From: Gossypium raimondii
Taxonomy: Eukaryota; Streptophyta; Magnoliopsida; Malvales; Malvaceae
Reading direction: 5' to 3'
Assembly: GCF_025698545.1 (NCBI RefSeq)
Contig: NC_068567.1
Location: 4,030,001-4,094,000, forward strand
Length of the DNA: 64,000 nucleotides
The notes under the pieces were generated by a model. The model searched no databases. It was not told the DNA's origin and worked only from the letters and a program-made list of their open reading frames with translations. Shown in pieces: positions 1 to 10,979 of this stretch. Position numbers and translations under genes: made by a program. Within the stretch, counting starts at the first letter, position 1. Each line of letters begins with the position of its first letter.

Positions 1-265
1 AAAAAAAAAATAGGTAAAAGTACGATGGAGATGCTCGTCCTATGAGTTATACGTTAGATTAAAGAGTAAATTGATAATTTCTGTTGAAATTTTTATCAAT
101 TTGTACTGATAAAAACTGGCGTGGTTTAACAGAATAACTAGATGGTAACGCGTGATATGATATATTTACCTCGTGTTAACGTTAATAGAAGGACTAGTTT
201 ACTCTTTGATCTAACGTAAAATGATTAATTTACTTATCTTTTTAATAGAATGGACAAAATGTAAT
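1..265. mobile_element. Fold-back MITE, probably cut by the window edge
   Basis: The 20 bases from 51 (acgttagattaaagagtaaa) return as a reverse complement at 198-217 with one mismatch, around an AT-rich loop. A related, less exact copy lies at 24389-24735 (same GTAAAAGTACCATGGAG-like start). No coding capacity. A further partial relative lies near 36600-36780. Confidence 0.55.
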
Positions 266-820
266 CTGATTACAGTTTTTGTATTATAATGCAAATTGTA
301 TTTCAATTCTTATACTTTGATAATTCGGGTTCGAGTCCCACTTTGTATAAAATTATATACGGACGTTGCCCAGATTTATTCTGACTTAAATCGTGTCATG
401 TGTTTGTCCTATTCAAAATTATTCTAGTCTAGGTTGATTATGTTCTATTATTGGTTTATAATGTTTAATTCTACTCATAATAATTCAAATGTAATATATT
501 TATCATTGTCAATCTTACAATTTTAAGGAGACCATCTAGTAGATTTGTCTTCTTCTTCTTTTTTGTTAGAACTAAGGTTTTTTCATGTCCATGTATTATA
601 CATAAAAATTGTAATTTTACCATCTGTAGGGTGTTATCTAATGCTAAACTTCAAGTTAACCGGACTGAATCCCATACCTTATTCATTGATGAAACAACGG
701 ATCAGATTAAAATACAACAAGCCAAATGATCAAACTACGTCGCTTTAAAATATCATTTCATATTTAAAAAAGTATAAAGACAAAATATACTCTGAATATA
801 CTAATGGAATTTTCTTTGAG
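266..820. other. AT-rich intergenic DNA, no feature
   Basis: No gene, tRNA or clear repeat boundary seen. A box-B-like GGTTCGAGTCCC near 308 has no matching box A or cloverleaf. Confidence 0.4.
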
Positions 821-957
821 ACAATCTCATTATAGGTCCTGATCATATCTGCTCTTTTTGAGCTCCCCAACTCATAAATAGGAAGATAATACACTTCAAC
901 ACACTCGAATCCATATCGTCTTGCATTGACAACAATACCTATATCAATCAAGTTAAC
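821..957 (-). repeat. tRNA-derived SINE-like copy
   Basis: Read on the minus strand it starts with a tRNA-like head (TTAACTTGATTGATATAGG, then a GATTCGAGTG box-B-like string). It continues into a body with CCTATTTATGAGTTGGGGAG and AGCAGATATGATCAGGACC. The same head and body recur in both orientations at 19157-19342, 21957-22122 and, in part, elsewhere. Confidence 0.5.
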
Positions 958-1039
958 TCTCTATCGAGAATTTGTATAATACTTCACCCATGTTTAATTT
1001 ATAAAGGATTTAAACTCAAATGCACCTTTAACTTTAACT

Positions 1040-1063
1040 TTATATATATATATATATATATAT
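1040..1063. repeat. (TA)n microsatellite
   Basis: Uninterrupted TA dinucleotides. AT-rich DNA without genes surrounds it (960-1550). Confidence 0.8.
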
Positions 1064-1554
1064 TACTTTATTGATCTCAAAAACCAAAGTCCATAACAAG
1101 TAAGTCATAGATTCTCCACCTTCCCGAAACTTGAAACATAATAATATTAAAATATAATAAGAAATATTAAAACATTTGAAAAAAAAAAACACAACAAAAA
1201 ATAGTAATAAATTTTCAACGCTTTGGTTAAGACAATGATTTCCAATGCAATGTTCAACGTTTCGACCACGGTGTCTTCTTCCCATACTCTTTGCCCTTGA
1301 TCACCTCCAACAACTCAAAAAGAAACCGCCGACTTTTTAATTTATATCATTGTTTTCACGACACTTTGTTCGAAACTTTAGCACAATTGTTCACATCCCA
1401 CCTCGCACGTAGTCTCCTTCAATTAATTGTTTTAACTATTTCATCTTTTTATAATTATTTCTCTACCATTCGGACTAAAATTAAATTAAATTTATCAAAA
1501 GTTTTATTTTGATTTAGAACTTTTAGTGCATCACGAGGGACTTCATCATAAATA

Positions 1555-1835
1555 TGTAAGTCTAACCTCGACTATCTTCTCTGGGAACATACCGAATCAA
1601 CCATCGCCCTTCAGTTCTCATGATCTGTTGGACCCTTCTGAGCACTGTAATGCTTGATTCCACCAATGTATTATCATGTACGGCTCAAACTACCTCTAAA
1701 TTATCAATATGAATCATAACTCTATTAAATTCTTTACTAAGTAGAATAAGCATGTCATCTAAAATACCCTATAGTTCAGCCTCAAAGACCGTGCATTTCC
1801 CGATGTAATGGTTGTAACCCAAGATCCGGACTTTA
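1555..1835 (-). pseudogene. Decayed LINE-type RNase H domain
   Basis: The minus strand reads GYNHYIGKCTVFEAEL, stop, GILDDMLILLSKEFNRVMIH, DNLEVV, stop, then SSITVLRRVQQIMRTEGRWL. This is the RNase H domain found at the C-terminus of plant LINEs. Internal stops show that it is dead. Reverse transcriptase and other parts are absent. Confidence 0.65.
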
Positions 1836-1878
1836 TTCTTTAAACCATTTGTTGGTAACTATTTCGTTTTTCTTCTAC

Positions 1879-2242
1879 GGTTAAAATATGTTATAAGTCT
1901 TTGTACTCTTTACAAATTTAAAATTTAGTCTTTATACTTTTACTTTTAGAAATTTAGTCCTTTTATTTTTTTTTTAAATTTTAAAATCCAGATCCAATGA
2001 TTAACGCTATTAAAATTCTTTTGCTAAATTCATGTTTATTACAACGTCATTTTTTTAGTTACATGGATACCAAATGAGTTTTTTATTTATTTCAAAATGT
2101 CACACCAATAAATTTAACAATATTAATCATTAGATTTGAAATTTGAAATCTCAAAAAGTGAAAAGACTAAATTGTTAAAAATAAAAATATAGGGATTAAA
2201 TTCTATATTTGTAAAAATACAAAAATTTATCATGTTTTAACC
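1879..2242. mobile_element. MITE with GGTTAAAATATG termini
   Basis: The ends GGTTAAAATATG and CATGTTTTAACC are inverted repeats with one mismatch. Relatives at 10644-10979 and, truncated, at 13357-13636 share the internal TAGTCCTTGTACT-like start. Non-coding, 364 bp. Confidence 0.55.
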
Positions 2243-3184
2243 TTTCTCTACTCATGTTAAGATAGTAAAATCCTATGAAAAGCCCCTATATTTATATCTC
2301 CTTGGTGGATTTATTCCCACTATTATCATTTCATGATTTCTAATCCTTTATTTCTCAATGTATGTTTTCAATTTTGATGTGAAATACATATTGCAAAAAA
2401 AAAGTAATCTTTGTTAAAGAAATAAAATACTGTGACAAAATAAGGGGCTTTGTGTATAGACCATGTCGCACAAGTAGAATCTATATAGAACTACACTTAT
2501 TCTATTTGACATTGATTAGAATTGGATTTTCAACCTTTAAATAGATGTACTCGAAACTCCTCTTGTATCATTCAGTTTTTAACATTAATGAATCTCTTTT
2601 CCTCTGCTCGTGATTTTTTCCCAACAGGTTTCCACGTAAAATCTGTGTGTTTTATTTTTCTTACTGCTTTACGACCGTTCTATATCGTCATTATCGACGT
2701 TAGTTTTCACAAATAAGTATAGAGATGTTCAAATACTTAAACCAGACAGAGAGACGTTGTATAGGGAACTAAATAAAATTTGAAAGAATTAATAAAAAAA
2801 AATCAAATTATAATAAAGATATATTGTACTTGGAAAATGCACTTCAACTCATTCGAACCCGCATTCTCTTATACTGACAATAATATTGATGCCAGTCGAG
2901 CTAAAACTTGACCATTCAATTTTGCTATTATGTTATTTAGTTTTTCGATTTACGAGTCAGAAAATACTTAAACAAGTCAAGTCATTTATTCGTGTTAATT
3001 AAATTTGATAATCACACCACCACAAGATTGATTATAAAAAGTAAACAAATAATTAATCGAATTATTAGTAATTTAGTAGTGTTGTTTTAAACACTTTTGA
3101 AGTCAATGTAAAAATATAGAAGCACTATGCACCCTTTTCCGCACTTTTTTCTTTCTCTTTTCTTTTTATTTTTGTAATTTTGAT
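2243..3184. other. Gene-free AT-rich DNA with a SINE head
   Basis: A minus-strand SINE head is visible at ~2853-2915 (GGGTTCGAATGAGTTG, and TAGCTCGACTGGCATC). The rest is AT-rich, with short ORFs I regard as chance. The 3' flank of the Sec14-like gene starts at 3184. Confidence 0.4.
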
Positions 3185-5812
3185 CTAGAACCGTTGAGAT
3201 ACCGACATGTGGCGACGTTTAACGATGGAGATTAAGCCACCTAGTGGGGGCCGCATCATTGACCGGTAAATCATCTCATCGTACGGCCTACGGTAGAATT
3301 TCAAAAACGGCATGAACGATTCACGGGACTTTTCCGCCTTGGTGCTGACGTGGCTATCCCGTCGGAAAAACATCGCCGGCGATTGGAGGAAAGAGGGTCT
3401 CGGTGTCCTCGGGTGGTTGACTTTGACCGGCTCGAAGGCTTTGCTACGCTGCGGTAAGGGTGTAGAGGGGAACAAGCTCTTCCTCATGCTGATGTTCCCA
3501 CGTGGCGTTCTGGCGGCCGGTGATGCGAAGGAGAGAGACCGGGCGTTGAGCGGCGAGATCAGGGCCGGGCCCAGTTGGGAGGGGCTGGCGGTGGGTCCGA
3601 CTTTGGATGCTGACGTGTCGCTCGTCAAGGTGAGGTACCATGGCTTGAGGGAGTCGAAATGATGGGATACGGTGAAGGAGAATCGGGATGATGAACAGGA
3701 ACCGACCTTGGCCGTTGAATTGATTGACGACGGGTCAAACCTAAGAGATGATGCTCTCGGGTACGATGTGAAATCGTTGAAATCAAGTGATTCTTCGTAA
3801 TCAAGCGATGAAACCACCATCGTGGCCGTTGATAGCTCCACAAATGGACGCACGCCCTACAAAAATAATATCAAAATCAAATCATCATTTGGTCAATTAT
3901 AGTTGTAGTCCCTCCATTATGTTAAAATTTGAAATCTAACCCCTCCACTTTAGTTTAACATAATTGATAACACGATATAAGTTTTTCTTAACCTACTAAT
4001 AATATTATAAAAATAGGACTATGACAACAATAAACCCATTATTTTAAAGTTGTCAATATTTTCAAATGCATGGAATCTAAATTTGAGGAAGGTATAAACT
4101 TATGGACCCACAATGAGAAAACAAGTGTACCAATATTTTGACTTAAACTTGAATTTTTAAACCTTTATTGTTCAGAAAAATTTAAATAAATCTAATCATA
4201 CTCGTATTTGACACATACTTATTTTCGATACTTATACCGGAACATCGAGTTTTCGAAATAACCTACCTTCCAAAGGTAAGAAAAGAGGGAAGGAGGGTCG
4301 ATGACAAAGGCCTTGTAAAGCCGTCCAGGGTAGTACTCGCCCACAATTTTCAATGCTGCCAGCAATAGGTTCATAAAAGCAGATGCTGATCTGAAAAAGC
4401 CTGTACCCAAAAACCATTTTCTCAAAATCATCAGCCCCAAAATTGAAAATTCCCCCTAAAAAACATTAAATTTAAATTTATTTTATCTTTTAACTAATCC
4501 CTGATTAATAAAACATTAAGCCTGACATTTTGCAGAGAATTATCAGATAAAAAAGCTTTTTTGAAAAAAAAGTAAAATCTTGGGGTTTTTTGTTAGTAAT
4601 TGACCAATAGTATTTAAAACACCTTCAATTCCCGATAATACCCTAGTAATCTACTGAAACAAAACTAAGATTCGAGTGTGACATGTAAAAGGGCACTCCG
4701 GACATTATCTGAGGTTGTCTCAGAACTTGCCGGCGATTTCAACATGGTTACTAATATTTGGGGTGTGTTTTTTTTTTTCATTTATTGCATTATAAGACTG
4801 CTTTAAGCAGCATGCAACGAAAAAATAACTTAAAAATTTCGGTTTCGAGTCTTGTGAATAAAGGTTCGGTTTGGCTCGATTTTAGATTAATCGGGACCTT
4901 ACCGGATGTCGGAAAAAAAAAAACTTACTTGCATCTAAGAGTAGAACAAACTGTTGGGTGTTTTTAGGCATGGTTGCTATGGCAACTTCCAATGTGAAAA
5001 CCAGCAAACGTGTGAACCTAAAAAAAACCAAACACAGTTCAGATCTTGTTTTTGTTTAAAAAAAAAAAAAAGAGACAATGATTCGTGTCATAATATGTAC
5101 TTACAGTTTCTGAGAGTGGAATTTTTGGTAATCTTGTTTGATCCTTAAAACCTGTAATAAAAATTAAGATATTAATTAATTAAAAAAAATCTTTGTTACA
5201 TATTTATATATGTAGTTAATTATTATGAGAAAATTTATTACAATGATGGGTCTTGATTCTTCATCATGGCCAGCTACATAAGCAACTCCTTCAGCTATTT
5301 CAGTCGAGAACTCATCTGCTATCAAATTTTCTGCACATTTTCCCAAAAATTAGGTATTTTAATCTTAGTAAATGGTTTCCAAGTGGCATTAATATAATGA
5401 AGGTTTTTTTTTTTAATTTTCAAAACTGAAACTTTAAAGGAAAAAAAAAAAGCAAGATTCTTTGATATATATGAAACAAAAAGAAAAAGCAAAAAAAAAA
5501 AAAGTTTACCAGTGCCAATGGTTTCTCTCCAAGCAAGACAAGCACGTAAATGTTTAGCAGCTTTCTTCACATTGTCACCTTTTGCTCTTAGAAACCTCTC
5601 GATACAAGCATTGTTGCAGAACTTCTCCTGTTTGTTTCCCGAGAAAATTTTTAAAAACTGAAAGGAAACCATCTGAGAAAATGAAAGGAAACGGAAAAGA
5701 AATTTACCTGTTTGGGTGTTAATGGAGGAGATTGTTTCTTAACGAGTTGAAGAACTGATTCAACTCTTTGGTTCAGTTTCTCTTCTTCTCTGGACTGATC
5801 TTTCTTCCCCAT
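3185..5812 (-). CDS. Sec14-like (CRAL-TRIO) lipid-transfer protein, 7 exons, 417 aa
   Basis: Exons on the minus strand: 5812-5708, 5627-5510, 5330-5242, 5151-5105, 5017-4929, 4400-4267, 3856-3185. Every junction is GT-AG and the frame stays open to TGA or TAG-type stop at 3185. Residues ~35-75 are the helical CRAL-TRIO N-terminal part ([20 protein letters not shown]). Residues ~85-215 match the lipid-binding fold: [26 protein letters not shown] and [18 protein letters not shown]. The family moves phosphatidylinositol or related lipids between membranes; that role is inferred here. Exon 7 alone encodes 223 residues. After a short end of the domain ([10 protein letters not shown]) it is a Ser/Pro/Arg-rich, basic tail without recognised domain, and it is more GC-rich than its surroundings. 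The start is the first ATG before a Lys/Glu-rich N-terminus. The ligand is unknown. I am confident of family and structure, not of the orthologue. Confidence 0.9.
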
Positions 5813-6190
5813 TTTTCGAGAAAACTGAAACTCAAAAAACTCAGATCTTTTTTTTATTTTTATTGTTCTTGCTTCTCTCAGTTCCTAGTAACGAAATTGA
5901 AACACACACAAATATTCCAAGCTTTTGCTTCACGCAACCATTAAAAAACAGCGAAGAGATGCATATATATATATATATATAAAGGTGGAGAGAATGAAGG
6001 ACGGGGGAGAGTGGGAGGGAAAGAGGTGTTCAAAACTAGAAACGTTGAATGATGACAAGGATAGTGTTGTATATATGTATATATAGGCAAAGTGACGGCT
6101 GATAACGCCGTTATATGTGCACCTAAGAAAAAAAAAAGTACAGTGTTTTTTTTTCCTTTCTAAACTCAATATTGAAAACACGGAATAATC
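5813..6190 (-). promoter_or_regulatory. Likely promoter and leader of the Sec14-like gene
   Basis: TA-rich blocks at 5959-5981 and 6066-6087 lie 150-270 bp before the ATG. Either could hold a TATA box on the minus strand. The leader is rich in A/G on the plus strand, that is C/T on the sense strand, as usual for plant leaders. No finer site can be set. Confidence 0.35.
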
Positions 6191-8924
6191 ACAAATTTTA
6201 AATATGAATTATAAAATAGATATGAAAGATACGAAAATAAAATTGATTATGATATGAACCCCATCTCGCACTAAGTATTTGCCTCAAAAACCTCTATATT
6301 ATGGGTTTGAATCACAGGGGCACAAGGACAATCCTGTTTGTAGTGTTAGTACGTGAGTCAATTGTAAATGTACTCGAAAAAATATTTTTATTTGGTCATA
6401 TGATTTAGATCATGTAAAAATTCATTCAATCAAGTATTATTAATAATAAATTTACATGTCAATTGAATATTGATGTTATAGGAACAGGATTAAAGGTTAA
6501 ACCGGTTGGATTTCTTATTCTTGATTCAACCACTTTATATTCTTTAAAAAATAAATTAATAACTCATTGTAAATAGTTAAAGAGTCTGATTTTTTCTCGA
6601 TTTCCAATTATTTACTTGTTTGAAACGGTTATTGCTATTTTCAGTTATATATCAGAAGCTAGACCATTGATTCTTGATTTTGTCCGTTCTAGTTTTTAAC
6701 AACCATGTTGAATGCTTAGTTTTTTTTTTCTTAATTCATGCCATTACCTTAATGACAACAACTAACAGTATATCAATATCGACCTACTAATAACATTATA
6801 AAAATATAAAACAATCAAAATATACCATTATAAGGATTAAATCTGAAATTATGATTTTATACAGGGACCAACATTGAAATTCGACCTACTTTTAAAAGAA
6901 ACTGCAGCGTAACAGTGAATTCCAACGTCATCGGTGCTTTATTTTTATTTTTTTAATTTTAGTCAATGCCAAAAAATGCAATTATTTTGTCGACTGAGAT
7001 ATTGGGTCCCCTAACGGAGAACGCCGTCCACGTCACCCAACACCGTAGCATAGCCCACACCAACCGTTATAGTCTCCTTGTTGCTTTGCTTTACTCTTTA
7101 ATTTCATTTTCACTTTAAAAAAGAAAAAAAAAGGAATATTTGCAGAATTGGCATTTAATTTTCGGGGGTTTATTATATACAGTTCCAAAATAGCTTAATT
7201 TCATGTACCTACAGTGGCCGTTACTGTTGTACTTTAGCTTATTTATGGGAATTGGACTCTATTGGGAAAGGCTGCCCCCTATCTGTGATATTAACTGTAA
7301 CAAGGGTTCGTATGTATGTAGACATCTAATAATTATTGCATGAAAATGAAAGGTAAGTACTGATATGCCATTGTCACATCCTCACATTATGTAAAGATTT
7401 TAAGTATGAAAAGATTTCAATTAGTAGAGATTTGGAACTTTCATCTCAAAATCGAAAAATCGAATTTAATTTGATTTGATATGATTTGATTTAAGGAAGT
7501 ATTTGAGATTTTAATAAGAAACGATCAGAATCATGAATCGATTTATGCTCGAAAAGCTCAATTTCACAAAATTACGAGAAAAATTTTATATCGAGATCAT
7601 AAGCAAAAGGAATTGGGAAACATGGTTTGGTTAACATGAGCAAATACAAAGAGGTAGGCAGAGGCTTTGACCCCCGGAAATAGAAAATTGTAATTCTATC
7701 CTCTAACAAATACATGGTAAAATTACGCTTTACCTCTTAAAATGGAAAAAAAAAATTCTATTTAGTCTGTTTATAACAGGATGAAATCATAAATTAATAA
7801 ACGATAAAACCTATCCAAACCCAACTTAACTTGATTTCACCTTGAAATGAGCTAAACCTTGACTAGAAATGACCCAGCTCAAAAAAAACACGTTTGACAG
7901 ATTCAAATGACCCAAAATTGAAATCGACTTAAACTCTAAACGAGCCGAAATTGGATAGAGAAATAGGAATATGTAGGCAGGGGATGAAGATTTAGGGTTC
8001 TTAGTCTAGATATATATATATATACATCTTAATCATTATAACCTATGAAGACGAGGAGTCCAAGGGGGGAAGTAATGGAGACCCGTGAACGGATATTTCG
8101 GGATATAATTAAAATTAGGACACTTATGAAGGTAACGAAAAACATGCATGTTGGTGTACTTTGTTTGGAGTTTTCTTACATTCATTCCAGTTCATAACTG
8201 TTCATTTCCCTTTTGTTTTTTTCTTTTCTTTTTAATTTTCTTTGCCTCCAAACAGCTATATTTTCAATATGCAGTGTATTTTCCTTTTATGAATTTTTCC
8301 ATCAATGTTCAAAAAAGGGAAAACATAGTTTTTGCCTTTCTTCTTCTTCTTCTTCTTCTTCTTTCTTTTAAGTTACTTTTATTAACCTCTTGATAAATTG
8401 GATTAAGTGATAAAATTTTTTATTTCCTTTACATAAAATCTTGGGTTAAGATCTTATAGATGGGAAAAATACTGTTGGGGCTGAATGCGAGTACCAAACA
8501 TCAAGGTGCCTTAGATTAAAAAAGAGAGAGTCGAGTTCAACCATATGCCATGCGACTATATTTGAAATTTTGAAATTTTAATTTTGACCCAAACGGTAGC
8601 AATTAAATTTGTTAGATAAAATTTTACTATTAATCTCATACTATGGATAAGTCGTGGATTTAGAATCTATTCTCAAATTTCATTCCTGACTCAAAATAAT
8701 AGCCGTTAAATCCACTAACTAAAACGACGCGACTTTTTGCATGTATTATGTGAAAATAGAAAGATAACATGACATTACACATGTTTAAAATTTAATAAGT
8801 ATAATTTTTTTTACTGGTACAAAGAAAGATTAAACCAAGGTAACCCTATAGTAGATTACACTATATCAGGAAAATCATCATGCAGTACTTGAAGGATTTC
8901 ATCCGGTGGTTGCTCGAATATATT
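6191..8924. other. Gene-free intergenic region
   Basis: AT-rich sequence without supported ORFs. It holds dispersed-repeat fragments (about 6240-6380 and 8460-8760), a (TTC)n run at 8339-8361 and a short TA run at 8011-8025. The DNA at 6990-7080 is somewhat GC-richer but codes for nothing I can see. Confidence 0.4.
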
Positions 8925-9240
8925 TTTACCCAACAGTCTTGAGAATCCATCTTTGCCAATCTATCTGCTACCCTATTTCCTCTCCGAACGCATGTGTTAA
9001 TCATATCATCAAATCTTGCTAAAGTAGGTCCTTAATGGCGAGGACCACTGCTAAGCAATTCAGCCTCTCTCCAGTTAATTGAATTTCTTGAATCGCTTCT
9101 TTACTGTCTATCTCAAGGATCACTTCCTTCATGCCAAGATTCCATACAATCTGGATCCCATCCAGAATAACCCACAGCTCCGCCATGGTCATCGAGCAAC
9201 ACCCAATATTCCTTGTGAACCCTGCAATCCTCCACCTGCA
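8925..9240 (-). pseudogene. Second decayed LINE-type RNase H domain
   Basis: Minus-strand reading gives GFTRNIGCCSMTMAELWVIL, then DGIQIVWNLGMKEVILEIDS, KEAIQEIQLTGERLNCLAVV, LAIKDLL and a stop. After that come remnants of the usual end of the domain (RVADRLAK-like, in another frame). Stops and a frameshift make it non-functional. It differs from the copy at 1555-1835. Confidence 0.7.
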
Positions 9241-10150
9241 GCAGTAATCCCAGAATTCTAAAAATTTTAAAATACATCTACCATTAAATCAGGATCGAAT
9301 TTTTAAAATTCGAAAAATCACAAAAACTGAAAATGAATAAATTAAAATGCAAAACACTAAACCCACAATTTATGTATTTATAAAAAAAATTACCCCTTTT
9401 ATGCAAACGTCATCCTCGGTCTATGAAAGTTTTAAACATAAGTACATTTAATAATACCTCCATACAATGTGAAGGTCAAACAAAGTATATTATATTTTGG
9501 TACGTAAGTGTAGTATAGTAAACCCATGCATGCTTGCATGCTTATGCAATTAATTATAATTTAACCCCAAAATATTTGAGGTCATTAATTAAGATTGCCA
9601 TTTGCTTTATAATTGAAGTGGCACAAATTAAATACATAAATAAATATTTTAACACACAAACACATAGTCCCACAAGTCAATACATTGATACTTGAACTCA
9701 CCAAATATTAAAATGAAAAACCATAATAATAATAATTAATAATAATAATAATAATAGTAATAATAATTGTAATAATAAAAATAATAAGTCCGTTGTTGTT
9801 ACGGCGGAGACTTTTTCCACATATTGAGAGGACCAAAATGTCCCAACATTCTCCACGTGTAAAGTTTTTTAAATGAAAAAAAAAATTAAACGCAAATTTC
9901 TATTTTTTTAACCCTGTTGATTAATTAATTATTACCACTAGCTAATAAATAGTTACTAATATATTTTTTCTAATTTTGGTCAGATTCTGTCTTTAGTCCT
10001 TGTACTTGAAAAAAGTTTAAAATTTAGTCCCTCTACTTAAAGAGTTAAACTTCTTTAAAAACCTCCTATGTTAGCATCAATACACTTGTGTAATATTCAT
10101 ACCAACTTCGTAAGCAAATCATTATGAACTTAGTAAGCATCTATTATAGT
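9241..10150. other. AT-rich region with (AAT)n and repeat fragment
   Basis: (AAT)n tracts lie at ~9723-9785. A fragment of the TAGTCCTTGTACT repeat family lies at 9975-10080. No gene seen. Confidence 0.4.
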
Positions 10151-10557
10151 TAGGGGTGAGCATTCGGTCGAGTTAAAAAATTTCGAGTTAGTCGAGTTGA
10201 CAAATTCTATTTTAGCAACCGAACTTAATTTAAAATTTTCTCGAATCGAGTCAAAAAATTTCGAGTTACAAATTTTGGAGTCAATGTTGTGCTAACATGG
10301 ACTGATTATTTAACTAGTAGATGAAGTACAAGATTATTTAACTACATAAGGTTGATGGGTAAACATTTAACAAAACGACGTAGTTTTACCTTTTCTTATT
10401 CGGATTTTCGGATAATTCAAACTGTATAATTCCTATTCAAGTTAAACCGAAAATTTTGACTTTTTTATTCGAGTTGATTCAAATAACTCAAACTATTTAA
10501 TTCAAAATTTTAATTTTTTATCAAGTTTCGACTCGAATCGGGTTTTGCTCACCCTTA
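10151..10557. mobile_element. hAT-type MITE with 8-bp target duplication
   Basis: Inverted ends TAGGGGTGAGCA and TGCTCACCCTTA (one mismatch). The flanks ATTATAGT and ATTATAAT are an 8-bp target duplication with one change. The 407 bp inside is full of TCGAGTT/AACTCGA motifs and is non-coding. Termini and duplication length fit hAT elements; same style as 29367-29984. Confidence 0.7.
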
Positions 10558-10643
10558 ATTATAATAGGTAAATTTTGTGCCAACAGTTGGACTAGAATGT
10601 TTCTTTTTTTGAAAAGAAGATTCAATTTTTAACTTTTAAAATA

Positions 10644-10979
10644 GGTTAAAATATGGTCTAAGTCCTTGTACTATTCACACATTTGAAATTTAATTTCTCT
10701 ATTTTCATATTTAAAAATACAAATCCAATTATTAACACCGTTAAATTCGGGTTCATTACAATTTACAAAATATTTTTTTATTACATAGCTACCAAGTGAG
10801 TATTTCTTCATTTCAGAATATCACACCAACACATTTAACAAAAGGATTTGGATGACATTAGCAACTGGATCTGCATTTTGAAACATGAAAAAGTAGAGGA
10901 ACTAAATTATTAAAAATAAAAATAACGAGACTAAATCTTAAATGTTATTGATATAAGGGACCGACGGAAAATTTGACCT
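10644..10979. mobile_element. MITE of the GGTTAAAATATG family
   Basis: Same left end and interior as 1879-2242 (CACACCAACACATTTAAC and related strings), with the right end eroded to TTTGACCTT. Confidence 0.5.

Noticed and set aside
300..330. Possible tRNA gene from GGTTCGAGTCCC
   Set aside because: Only a box-B-like string; no box A at the right distance and no cloverleaf. Similar strings near 14640 and 24030 fail likewise.
3312..3662. Plus-strand ORF of 116 codons
   Set aside because: Antisense shadow of the GC-richer last exon of the Sec14-like gene; no domain.
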